Shown: piece after piece, positions 1 to 7,074 of the stretch
How positions within the stretch are numbered: the stretch's first letter is position 1
How the letters are laid out: each line of letters starts with the position of its first letter
Assembly (NCBI GenBank): GCA_900556545.1
Contig: USPE01000063.1
Coordinates: 1-9,594 of the forward strand
DNA: 9,594 nt
Direction of reading: 5' to 3'
Source of the DNA: an uncultured Peptococcaceae bacterium
Lineage (GTDB): Bacteria > Bacillota > Peptococcia > Peptococcales > Peptococcaceae
Position numbers and translations under genes: made by a program
Notes under the pieces: model-generated
What the model was told of the DNA's origin: nothing
The model's input: only the letters and a program-made list of their open reading frames with translations
The model's database searches: none

Positions 1-3000
1 CTGCTGTGCCGCAGCGGCAGCTGCCTGTTCCAACACTGCTGTGCTGACCGCAGCCTGCTGTACAGTAACCGCTTGATCGGACGAAGTCACTGTTGTTTGC
101 GCCGCACTGCTGCCGGAAGAACTGCCGAAACTGCTGGAGCTGCCAGAACTGCCGGAATCGGAAGAACCGGAGTCAGAGCTGCCGTTTTTATTAGCGGATA
201 ATTCATAGGCCGCTACAGTGCCGCCCACCTCACAGGCTGCCAACAGCATTGCCTTGCCGTTAGGGCTTGCGTCCGCTGCAATAAAGTGCAGGCCTTCCGG
301 AGAATCGTCACTGCCTAGTTCTTCGCTGAAATCCCGAGAGTTGATATAATTCACATAGGACACCTGGGCAGGATTGGTAATATCATAAACCATTACACCG
401 CCAATCCGTTCTAAGGTAACAAAGGCGTAAGTTTTATCTCCTACCTGACCCACGGTAACGGTTTCCGGTTCAGGACCTTTTTTGCCGGAACGATCATCCA
501 CTGTCAGATCATCGTTGGAGCAGTTAAAATAGTCAGGCAAATAGGCTGCTGTTTTGGCCTCAAAGTCGTTGCCGCTGTCAAATACTTGGGTAAGACCGTT
601 ATCGGTTACTTCAAACAAGGTAAAGGAACGTCCGCCGAACAGATAGTCCTTGCTGTCGTCCAGTCCGTCATAATCGCTGCTGTCAAAGAACACCACTTTT
701 CCGGCTAAACCGCTGTTTGCGTTGGTGATGGCACCGGTAGGAGAGGTTTCTTTGCCGTTTTTAAAGTTGCGCTCATCTTCATTGAGATAGTTGTCGCCCC
801 ATTCACGGGAATCCCCTTCGTTGGCGGTCAGCAGATAGGTTTTTCCGCCGGTCTGATATAAGCTGATGCCGTCAGGCATACGAATGCCCCGCAGACTGTC
901 ATAGGTTTTGGCGCTGTAAGCTTCATCTTTTTTGTCTATATCCACTGCAATTTTAGAGTAGTCTTCAAAGCCTGCACTGTACACGCCGGTCATTGTAGTT
1001 GTGGTTAAATCCAGCACTGCAATGGCGTTGGCTTCCTGCAAGGTAATATAAGCGGCTGTATCGGTAGCTGCAATATATTCCGGCTCTAAATCCACTGTGG
1101 GAGCAGCTCCTTTTTTGAGCACAATCCCCTGCGCAGCTAATGTATCATGGTCAAAGGCAGAGAAGCCCACTGTCTGTGCAGTGTAGGTTTTGGCATTTAT
1201 CACAGTCACAGATCCGGCCGGGTCTACTGCACCGGCATCATACCAGTCACGGGGCTCGCCTTCATTGGCGGTCAAAATTTTGCTGCCATCGGGTGTAAAG
1301 GTAACCATGTCAGGCTGCACGCCGGTTTCCACTGCCTGCAGATAGGTCAGTGTGCCGTCATCGTTACACCGGAACAATGCCACACGGCCGTTATCCGCAT
1401 ACCCTTCTGCCTGTACTGCAGCTGCCAGCAAGGTTCCATCCGGCGACACTGCCACCGAAGTCATATCGCCATAAGAAAATCCATCAACGGAAACCATGGC
1501 TTTTACATCAATATCATTGCCGTCCAGCATAGCCACGCTGTCGCCCTGCTGCAATTGTTTCAGCGGAATGGCTGTCAGTTTTCCTGTATTGCCGTTTATC
1601 GCATAGGCCCAACCGGTGCTTTCATTGTAATCCACAATTTCCATCACACCGCCGTCCGCATTTTGCATCCCCGAATCATACCGCCCGATCTGGGTTAAAT
1701 CCAGCGAAGCGGTTCCGTTTTCCTGACCGGTCATTTTTTTGCCGCCGTCCGCCTGTTTTGTCACGGTAAATGCGTCAATTTCTTTGCTGTCCGGATTTTG
1801 GCTGTCCCCGCTCAGGTTATAGACTTTTACCGAGATCGTATTGCCCTGCACATCAAACAATGCGTAGCTGGGGCTGTACTCCTGATTCCATTCCTGGTTG
1901 CCCACCGGCAGATAACCGGCTTTGTCGGCAGCACTGGCAGTCTGGCCTTCCAGATATGCCGCTGATCCCTGCTTGCCGTTGGCCAATATGGGATAATCGG
2001 CATTGTTGGTTTTATCCACTTTTTCAAATGGTGTATAGTACTGCATATCGGAGCTGCAGTTGCCGGTCAGATAAATGACACCCTGCGGATTATTGATGGT
2101 GTCCAGCCGTTCGCTGACCCGTTCTCCGTCACCGTTGAGCACAAAACTGCGGGAATACACATGGTCATGACCGCCCAGCACAAAATCAACGTCCTGCTCA
2201 GCCATTACCTGTTCAAAACCAGCATCCACATAATTTTCAATATCCGAATCGGCAGCGTGCTTGGCCACAGTTTGGGTGGATTTATGATGGGTCACAATCA
2301 GCCAGTCGTATTGACCGGCATATTGACTTTTGGCCGCTTCTATCGTTTTTTCAAAGTTAGCTACAATAGCCTCTGCCTCCTGGTTTCCTTTGGAAGCGCT
2401 GGGCACATCTTTGTTGTTGCTGTTTTCCTCGTCATTTCCGCCCGGATAAGCGCCGGTGTTCAGCGTAACAAACAGCACATTATTATACAGATAGTAATAG
2501 TTGCCTTTGGTTTCCATTTCCCGCCGTTCTGTAAAATCGTACTGACCATCTTCGTTAGGTGTTACGCCATTGGAAGCATTATCGCCGGAAATTTCAGCAT
2601 CTGTGGCCTGAATATAATTGCCGTGGCTCTGGCTGGTTCCGCTGTTTTGTCCGCGGAAGGTGGTTTTTACCTCATACAGCGTATCGGCGTCATCCGTAGC
2701 GGTTTCACTGATTTCCATTTCATTCGGCAGATTAAAGTGATCTGCAAACATATAATGCCGGTCATGATTGCCGACAGCCGGTGCATAGGCAATCTGTGTC
2801 ATTTCTTCCGGCGCAAAGAATGCCGCATATTCGCTGGATTTTCCCCAGCTCTGGTCTTCCACCTGATCTCCGGCCGAAACTACCAAGGAAGCCCCTGCAT
2901 CTGCCACAACCTCCATCATTTTGGCCCAACCGGTTTGGTTATTTTCTGGGTTCGGGTTCCAGCCATTTTTATCAGTTGTCCCATTTTCTTTTATTTGCGG

Positions 3001-3474
3001 GTCACTGGTGAAGGCAAACTTGAACCCATCTGCCGCAGCTGTTTTGTAGGAATATTTCTGAGACCAGCTGGCGCCGCCGTCGTTAGAAATTTTGTAGGTA
3101 TACTGGGTATCCGGTTCCAGTCCATCTACTGTAACACGGCAGCCAACCTTGCCGCTGTCTGTATATTTACTCTCGTCTAATTTTGTTGGCTCTGTTAAAG
3201 CAAATTCAATAGCCGCCATGGTTGTCACATCTTCATTGGCGGCAAACTGCAGCACCGAATTGGTGGTGCCTTCCGGCGCATACCAGTTTAAATTGATGGA
3301 TGCGCTTGTTTCGCCGGGCTGAATGGTCAAGCTGTCAATGCTCTGCGCTGTCAGCTGACGCTGCACAGCCTGCTGTAAATCCAAATCTGTCGCAAATACA
3401 GATGTAGGAAACATACCTGCCAGCAATGCGGAAGATACCACACCTGCAATTATTTTTTTACCATTTATTTTCAT
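1..3474 (-). CDS. Exported metallophosphoesterase / choice-of-anchor I propeller protein (3' end beyond window)
   Basis: The frame is open for 1158 codons from ATG at 3474 to the window edge, so the C-terminus is missing. An AGGAGGGG ribosome site (3485-3492) sits 10 nt upstream. A signal peptide covers about residues 1-28 (lysines, hydrophobic core, SVFA end). Residues ~48-150 look like the Fn3-like N-terminal domain of purple acid phosphatases. Residues ~150-480 carry calcineurin-type metal motifs: DPQ (158-160, where D-x-H is commoner), GDQVED (202-207), GNHD (235-238), THH (395-397) and GGHDH (434-438). From ~590 to ~1093 a choice-of-anchor I propeller shows two NEG motifs followed by R[DE]W (737-744, 885-892), GPEPE (1000-1004) and LERIGGVMVYD (1021-1031). 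A Ser/Gly linker (~1097-1126) and an Ala/Gln-rich stretch follow, suggesting a further surface-anchoring module outside the window. It probably hydrolyses phosphoesters outside the cytoplasm; the substrate is unknown. Domain calls rest on motifs, so family is fairly sure and specificity is not. Confidence 0.9.
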   Translation of the reverse strand, partial: MKINGKKIIAGVVSSALLAGMFPTSVFATDLDLQQAVQRQLTAQSIDSLTIQPGETSASINLNWYAPEGTTNSVLQFAANEDVTTMAAIEFALTEPTKLDESKYTDSGKVGCRVTVDGLEPDTQYTYKISNDGGASWSQKYSYKTAAADGFKFAFTSDPQIKENGTTDKNGWNPNPENNQTGWAKMMEVVADAGASLVVSAGDQVEDQSWGKSSEYAAFFAPEEMTQIAYAPAVGNHDRHYMFADHFNLPNEMEISETATDDADTLYEVKTTFRGQNSGTSQSHGNYIQATDAEISGDNASNGVTPNEDGQYDFTERREMETKGNYYYLYNNVLFVTLNTGAYPGGNDEENSNNKDVPSASKGNQEAEAIVANFEKTIEAAKSQYAGQYDWLIVTHHKSTQTVAKHAADSDIENYVDAGFEQVMAEQDVDFVLGGHDHVYSRSFVLNGDGERVSERLDTINNPQGVIYLTGNCSSDMQYYTPFEKVDKTNNADYPILANGKQGSAAYLEGQTASAADKAGYLPVGNQEWNQEYSPSYALFDVQGNTISVKVYNLSGDSQNPDSKEIDAFTVTKQADGGKKMTGQENGTASLDLTQIGRYDSGMQNADGGVMEIVDYNESTGWAYAINGNTGKLTAIPLKQLQQGDSVAMLDGNDIDVKAMVSVDGFSYGDMTSVAVSPDGTLLAAAVQAEGYADNGRVALFRCNDDGTLTYLQAVETGVQPDMVTFTPDGSKILTANEGEPRDWYDAGAVDPAGSVTVINAKTYTAQTVGFSAFDHDTLAAQGIVLKKGAAPTVDLEPEYIAATDTAAYITLQEANAIAVLDLTTTTMTGVYSAGFEDYSKIAVDIDKKDEAYSAKTYDSLRGIRMPDGISLYQTGGKTYLLTANEGDSREWGDNYLNEDERNFKNGKETSPTGAITNANSGLAGKVVFFDSSDYDGLDDSKDYLFGGRSFTLFEVTDNGLTQVFDSGNDFEAKTAAYLPDYFNCSNDDLTVDDRSGKKGPEPETVTVGQVGDKTYAFVTLERIGGVMVYDITNPAQVSYVNYINSRDFSEELGSDDSPEGLHFIAADASPNGKAMLLAACEVGGTVAAYELSANKNGSSDSGSSDSGSSGSSSSFGSSSGSSAAQTTVTSSDQAVTVQQAAVSTAVLEQAAAAAAQQ

Positions 3475-3518
3475 TGTTGTTTCGCCCCTCCTGATTTTAT
3501 ATCTATGTTACAATCGGA

Positions 3519-3527
3519 AGTATAGCA
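3519..3527 (-). promoter_or_regulatory. Extended -10 promoter of the metallophosphoesterase gene
   Basis: Read on the minus strand this is TGC-TATACT, an extended -10 element (TGn plus a 5/6 match to TATAAT). It lies 45 nt upstream of the ATG, leaving a leader of roughly 38 nt that contains the AGGAGGGG site. No good -35 is seen at 16-18 nt; TTGATA lies 22 nt upstream, which is too far. Extended -10 promoters often do without a -35. Confidence 0.5.
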
Positions 3528-3576
3528 AGGGAACAAACAAAATCGCTATCAAAAAAAGATTAAATTTAGGTAAAAT

Positions 3577-3669
3577 GTATCCGCCGGATACCCTTAGGGT
3601 TCTGTTATTGCCTTCCCGCTGAAACAGCTTCGGAGGTTCATTTTTAGGACTGCGCCCATACCGGGTGCA
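3577..3669. repeat. Row of four short inverted repeats of unknown role
   Basis: Four dyads stand in a row: GTATCC-GCC-GGATAC (3577-3591), ACCC-TTA-GGGT (3590-3600), GCTG-AAA-CAGC (3618-3628) and TGCGCCC-ATACC-GGGTGCA (3651-3669). The last pairs fully only as plus-strand RNA, where G3654 and T3666 form a wobble. They lie between the typA terminator and the promoter of the next gene, so neither neighbouring transcription unit clearly needs them. They match no riboswitch or RNA family that I can recognise. Confidence 0.45.
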
Positions 3670-3673
3670 CAGC

Positions 3674-3714
3674 AAAAAAGGACTGCGGCCCGGAAAGGCT
3701 GCAATCCTTTTATC
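3674..3714 (-). terminator. Rho-independent terminator of typA (probably bidirectional)
   Basis: On the minus strand AAAAGGATTGCAGCC pairs with GGCCGCAGTCCTTTT across a short loop, with one wobble and one mismatch, and runs into six Ts (3674-3679). It begins about 35 nt past the typA stop codon. On the plus strand the same stem is followed by TTTTAT, so it may also stop plus-strand transcription. Confidence 0.85.
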
Positions 3715-3746
3715 ATTCAACTTATCTATTTTATTTTAAATTGTGC

Positions 3747-5567
3747 TTAACCCTGCTGCTGTGTTTTGGCATACTGCACACGATCTTTTGCTTTTAAGAA
3801 CCGTTTGCGCAAACGCAGGAAATGGGGTGTTACTTCCAGATATTCATCATCATTCAAAAATGCGATGCATTCTTCCAAGGACATATCCTTTGGTGTTTTT
3901 AAACGAACGGTATCATCTTTGGCAGCTGCACGCACGTTGGTCAGGTTTTTGCCTTTGCATACGTTTACAGCAATATCTTGTTCCCGATTGCCTTCGCCGA
4001 TAATCATACCTTCATATACATCAACACCGGCGCCGATAAACAGAACGCCCCGTTCTTCTGCCGGGAACAAACCGTAAGCAGTGGTGGTGCCGGTTTCAAA
4101 AGCCAGCAATGCACCGGTACGGCGGCCTACAATGCTGCCGGAGTATGGACGATAGCTGTCAAACACGCTGTTCATGATGCCGTAGCCTCTGGTATCAGTT
4201 AAAAATTCGGTACGGAACCCAACCAGACCGCGGGCAGGAATGACATATTCCAGACGGGCCTGACCGTTGAAGTTCTGCATATTGGTCATTTCACCTTTAC
4301 GAGCGCCCAGTTTTTCCATAACAGGACCCATGTATTCTTCAGGCACATCTACAGTCAGCGCTTCATACGGCTCACATTTATGGCCTTCGATTTCTTTGAT
4401 AACGACCTGCGGTTTGGATACCTGGAACTCCATACCTTCACGGCGCATGGTTTCGATTAAAATGGACAAATGCAGTTCGCCGCGGCCAGCCACCTTAAAC
4501 ATATCCGCACTCTCTGTCTCCGTTACCTTCAACGCAATGTCCGTTTCCATCTCTTTAAACAAACGGGCAGCCAGTTTGCGGGAAGTAACCGGATCGCCGT
4601 CTTTACCGGCAAACGGAGAGTTGTTTACCATAAAGCTCATTTCCAAAGTAGGTTCTTCAATTTTTAAGAATTCCATCGGATCTACGTTGGCCGGATCGCA
4701 GATGGTTTCCCCTACGTTGATTTCACCCAAACCGGCAATGGCTACGATTTCACCCACAGATGCTTCTTCAATTTCAAATTTTTTCAGACCCTGGAAACCG
4801 AACAGTTTGCTGATGCGCGCCTGTTTTACTTTGCCTTCCCGTGTCTGCATGGCTACCATCTGACCACTGCGGACAGTGCCTCTGTTTACCCGGCAAACGG
4901 CAATACGGCCCAAAAAGTCGTTATAATCCATCAGGGTAATCTGTGCCTGCAGCGAACCATTGGCATCGCCGCTTGGAGCAGGAATATATTTAATAATATC
5001 ATCAAACAATGGTTTTAAATCCACTGCTTCTACATCCAAATCATTGGTAGCAATACCGGCAATCCCGGAAGCAAAAATAACCGGGAATTCCAGCTGTTCT
5101 TCGTCGGCGCCCAAATCAATAAATAAATCCAGCACTTCGTCTACCACTTCCAACGGACGGGCAAATTCACGGTCCATCTTGTTGATAACAACGATAGGAG
5201 CCAGTTTTTGTTCCAGCGCTTTTTTCAATACAAAACGGGTCTGCGGCATACAGCCTTCAAAAGCGTCTACCACCAGCAGCACGCCGTCTACCATTTTCAT
5301 GATACGTTCTACTTCACCGCCAAAGTCAGCATGGCCCGGGGTGTCCACAATATTAATTTTATAATCGCCATAATGGATGGCTGTATTTTTAGCCAGAATG
5401 GTGATTCCTTTTTCTCTTTCCAAATCGTTAGAGTCCATAACCCGTTCGGCAACCTGTTCGTTTTCACGGAAGGTACCGGACTGACTCAAAAGCTTATCTA
5501 CCAGGGTTGTCTTACCATGGTCAACGTGGGCAATAATTGCTATATTTCTAATATGATCCTGTTGCAT
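3747..5567 (-). CDS. typA: Translational GTPase TypA/BipA
   Basis: The 606-residue product has the full length of TypA/BipA, a ribosome-binding GTPase of the EF-G/LepA group tied to 50S assembly and to growth under cold or other stress. GTPase motifs are intact: P-loop AHVDHGKT (13-20), EREKGITI (50-57) with the switch I Thr, DTPGH (75-79) and NKMD (129-132). The rest matches the family's domain II, the EF-G-like domains III and V (for example GRGELHLSILIETMRREG) and the TypA-specific C-terminal domain with its RGLVGFRTEFLTDTRG stretch. The ATG follows AGGAGG (5573-5578) by 5 nt. It has its own promoter and terminator and is therefore probably monocistronic. It is divergent from a putative ppGpp hydrolase gene. 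No missing catalytic residue was seen. Confidence 0.98.
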   Translation of the reverse strand: MQQDHIRNIAIIAHVDHGKTTLVDKLLSQSGTFRENEQVAERVMDSNDLEREKGITILAKNTAIHYGDYKINIVDTPGHADFGGEVERIMKMVDGVLLVVDAFEGCMPQTRFVLKKALEQKLAPIVVINKMDREFARPLEVVDEVLDLFIDLGADEEQLEFPVIFASGIAGIATNDLDVEAVDLKPLFDDIIKYIPAPSGDANGSLQAQITLMDYNDFLGRIAVCRVNRGTVRSGQMVAMQTREGKVKQARISKLFGFQGLKKFEIEEASVGEIVAIAGLGEINVGETICDPANVDPMEFLKIEEPTLEMSFMVNNSPFAGKDGDPVTSRKLAARLFKEMETDIALKVTETESADMFKVAGRGELHLSILIETMRREGMEFQVSKPQVVIKEIEGHKCEPYEALTVDVPEEYMGPVMEKLGARKGEMTNMQNFNGQARLEYVIPARGLVGFRTEFLTDTRGYGIMNSVFDSYRPYSGSIVGRRTGALLAFETGTTTAYGLFPAEERGVLFIGAGVDVYEGMIIGEGNREQDIAVNVCKGKNLTNVRAAAKDDTVRLKTPKDMSLEECIAFLNDDEYLEVTPHFLRLRKRFLKAKDRVQYAKTQQQG

Positions 5568-5578
5568 AGCAGCCTCCT

Positions 5579-5613
5579 AAATATTCTCTCTCAAAATTGC
5601 GTACAGAATATTT
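5579..5613. repeat. Inverted repeat between typA -10 and ribosome site
   Basis: A perfect 8-bp dyad, AAATATTC (5579-5586) and GAATATTT (5606-5613), is separated by 19 bp. One arm overlaps the typA -10 hexamer (5610-5615) and the other abuts its AGGAGG. Because the upstream arm lies largely before the expected transcription start, it would act as a DNA operator and not as an RNA hairpin, if it acts at all. The arms are AT-only apart from one C/G, so chance is possible. Confidence 0.3.
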
Positions 5614-5638
5614 TAAGCCTATTTTTGCCGGAATACAA
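5610..5638 (-). promoter_or_regulatory. typA promoter
   Basis: On the minus strand TTGTAT (5633-5638) and TAAAAT (5610-5615) are 17 bp apart, a good sigma-A-type promoter. Transcription would start near 5603, giving a leader of about 35 nt before the typA ATG at 5567. Confidence 0.7.
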
Positions 5639-5800
5639 GTCTTTCCTGCAAAAAATTTTGTATAATTTCTGTAAAATTCACAAAAAAATCAGTTTCAATC
5701 AAAAAAACTAACTTGATTCTGCAACTCATCTGCTTTTTTCCTGCTAAAACCAGTCACCGAAACCATCTGCTCCTGTGGCATGTTTCTGCAATTTGTGGTA

Positions 5801-5809
5801 TGCTAAAAT
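5801..5809 (+). promoter_or_regulatory. Probable extended -10 promoter of the HD hydrolase gene
   Basis: TGC-TAAAAT is an extended -10 (TGn, then 5/6 match to TATAAT) lying 43 nt before the chosen ATG. An overlapping alternative is TGG-TATGCT (5796-5804), with a weak GTGGCA (5775-5780) 18 bp upstream. No strong -35 is present. A TATAAT at 5661-5666 could also serve but would leave a leader of about 180 nt. Confidence 0.4.
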
Positions 5810-5840
5810 ACAGAAACCATTACAGACTCACTCAGACAGA

Positions 5841-5845
5841 AAGGA
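5841..5845 (+). promoter_or_regulatory. Ribosome site deciding the HD hydrolase start
   Basis: AAGGA is followed after 7 nt by ATG at 5853. The upstream in-frame ATG at 5775 has no purine-rich site before it and would put the likely promoter inside the coding region, so 5853 is preferred. Confidence 0.7.
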
Positions 5846-5852
5846 TATTGCC

Positions 5853-6938
5853 ATGGAAGAATTCGCACAAACGACTACAGATTATATCCAACAGAACCAA
5901 CGGTTGAATCAGGCCATTATTTTTGCTGCTCAATGTCATGCCGGTCAGCTGCGCAAGGGCACCACGCTGCCCTATATTCTGCACCCGCTGGAAACCATGC
6001 AGATTTTATCCGTTATGCAGGCCGATACTAATCTGCTCATTGCCGGGTTGCTGCACGATGTTCTGGAAGATACCGCCACCACCGCCGAGCAAATTACTCA
6101 GCAATTTGGACCGGAAGTGCTGGCGCTGGTTCAGGAACATAGCGAAAACAAAGCAGACAGCTGGCTGAACCGCAAGCTGCGCGCCATTCAAATGCTGGAA
6201 CAGGCCGACCTGCCGCAAAAAATGCTGGCGCTGGCTGATAAACTTTCCAATCTGCGCAGCATTGCCAGAGATTATCAGGCTATAGGCGATGCGCTTTGGG
6301 AGCGGTTTCATGCGCCAAAAGAAAAACAAGCCTGGTACTACAACGGCATTCTCAATGCATTGGCTCCTCTGCAGGACTTAGAAACCACCGCTGATCTCTA
6401 TGAAGAACTGACCGAGCATTATAAAGATGTTTTTGTTATTTATAAAATTACACCTGCCTATGATAAACTGTACCAAGCCAATACCTTTGGCGAAGCCTAT
6501 TGCCTGACCAAAGGCAATCCCCAATGGCAGCCAACCACCTATCGGTTTCGGCAGAATGATATTCCGCTGACCAGACAGGAGGCAGAAACTCTGGAAGATA
6601 AATGGTACGATTTATTCTTAGCTGTGGTGGAACAGGATTTGCAGGATGCAGTTTATCCATTGTATCAAACCGACAAACAGCAGACACAAATGCAGCTAAC
6701 TTCCGGCCAGCTCACCTGCTGCTCCCAAACAGAAGCAAATGCACCGCTATGCGCTGTGCTCAGCGAAGACGATACCTATGAATGTTTCACCCAGCTTCGT
6801 ATGCACTACGGCATTGCCCAACCATTGCAGCAGCTGCTGACACAATGCTTTGGCGGCGCAGAAGCAAGCGCATTATTTCAGGCATTTTGTGATGCAGCGG
6901 GAGTATCCTGTCAATTCATTCAGACAGCCCCACAATAA
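5853..6938 (+). CDS. HD-family hydrolase, small-alarmone-hydrolase-like, with unknown C-terminal half
   Basis: The product has 361 residues from ATG 5853. Residues ~20-175 resemble the hydrolase domain of Rel/SpoT and of Mesh1-type small alarmone hydrolases, which remove pyrophosphate from (p)ppGpp. Visible motifs are CHAGQLRKG (28-36), YILHP (41-45), LLHDVLEDT (66-74) and ALADKLSNLR (126-135). The expected metal ligands H44, H68, D69 and D129 and the E72/D73 pair are all present. There is no RelA synthetase domain and no TGS/ACT region. Residues ~180-361 match nothing I recognise; they are acidic and Gln-rich and hold eight cysteines (217, 289, 290, 300, 311, 332, 346, 353) against one in the HD part. 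The gene is divergent from typA. Substrate is inferred: many HD proteins of this shape are unassigned phosphohydrolases. HD assignment is strong, ppGpp activity is moderate. Confidence 0.85.
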   Translation: MEEFAQTTTDYIQQNQRLNQAIIFAAQCHAGQLRKGTTLPYILHPLETMQILSVMQADTNLLIAGLLHDVLEDTATTAEQITQQFGPEVLALVQEHSENKADSWLNRKLRAIQMLEQADLPQKMLALADKLSNLRSIARDYQAIGDALWERFHAPKEKQAWYYNGILNALAPLQDLETTADLYEELTEHYKDVFVIYKITPAYDKLYQANTFGEAYCLTKGNPQWQPTTYRFRQNDIPLTRQEAETLEDKWYDLFLAVVEQDLQDAVYPLYQTDKQQTQMQLTSGQLTCCSQTEANAPLCAVLSEDDTYECFTQLRMHYGIAQPLQQLLTQCFGGAEASALFQAFCDAAGVSCQFIQTAPQ

Positions 6939-6946
6939 TAGTAGAT

Positions 6947-6976
6947 TTAAAATTAAAAAGCATAAACTTTTATACT
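6947..6976 (+). promoter_or_regulatory. Candidate promoter of the RlaP-like gene
   Basis: TTAAAA (6947-6952, 4/6 to TTGACA) and TATACT (6971-6976, 5/6 to TATAAT) are 18 bp apart. Transcription would start near 6983 and leave a leader of about 90 nt. The region is AT-rich, so the -35 is uncertain. Confidence 0.4.
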
Positions 6977-6992
6977 GAGCAGCGCATGCTCA
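6976..6992. repeat. Operator-like inverted repeat at the RlaP promoter
   Basis: TGAGCA-GCGCA-TGCTCA is a perfect 6-bp dyad directly after the TATACT hexamer, covering the expected transcription start. It has no T-run after it, so it is not a terminator for the HD gene. Repressor operator and 5'-end RNA hairpin are both possible. Confidence 0.4.
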
Positions 6993-7060
6993 CATACATC
7001 CAACAGCGTAAAGGAGTTTACTCATAGTAGCAACTTCAACAATCGCTGATGAAACATTAC

Positions 7061-7066
7061 AGGAGG
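7061..7066 (+). promoter_or_regulatory. Ribosome site deciding the TTG start of the RlaP-like gene
   Basis: AGGAGG is followed after 8 nt by TTG at 7075. The only other in-frame start, GTG at 7066, overlaps the AGGAGG itself and cannot use it. A second site-like AAGGAG at 7011-7016 is followed 7 nt later by ATA, not by a normal start codon. Confidence 0.8.
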
Positions 7067-7074
7067 TGTATTTT

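Noticed and set aside
2161..3180. A 339-codon open frame on the plus strand, opposite the metallophosphoesterase gene (and a 183-codon one at 1147-1698)
   Set aside because: They are codon-aligned mirror frames of the real gene. They stay open because that gene rarely uses the codons TTA, CTA and TCA. The sense frame has signal peptide, domains and a ribosome site; the mirror frames have none.
3577..3714. A known riboswitch, T-box, 6S or SRP RNA in the hairpin row
   Set aside because: I compared it from memory with the conserved cores of glycine, cobalamin, c-di-GMP, fluoride, ZTP, NiCo, ykkC and T-box elements and with 6S and SRP RNA; none of the conserved motifs is present.
3508..3720. A 70-codon minus-strand frame ending in a hydrophobic stretch
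   Set aside because: It starts inside the 3' flank of typA, runs through the terminator stem, has no ribosome site, and covers the promoter of the next gene.
5775..5852. A longer N-terminus for the HD protein from ATG 5775
   Set aside because: No ribosome site precedes it, the extension lies upstream of the conserved region, and it would include the probable extended -10 promoter. ATG 5853 has AAGGA at good spacing.
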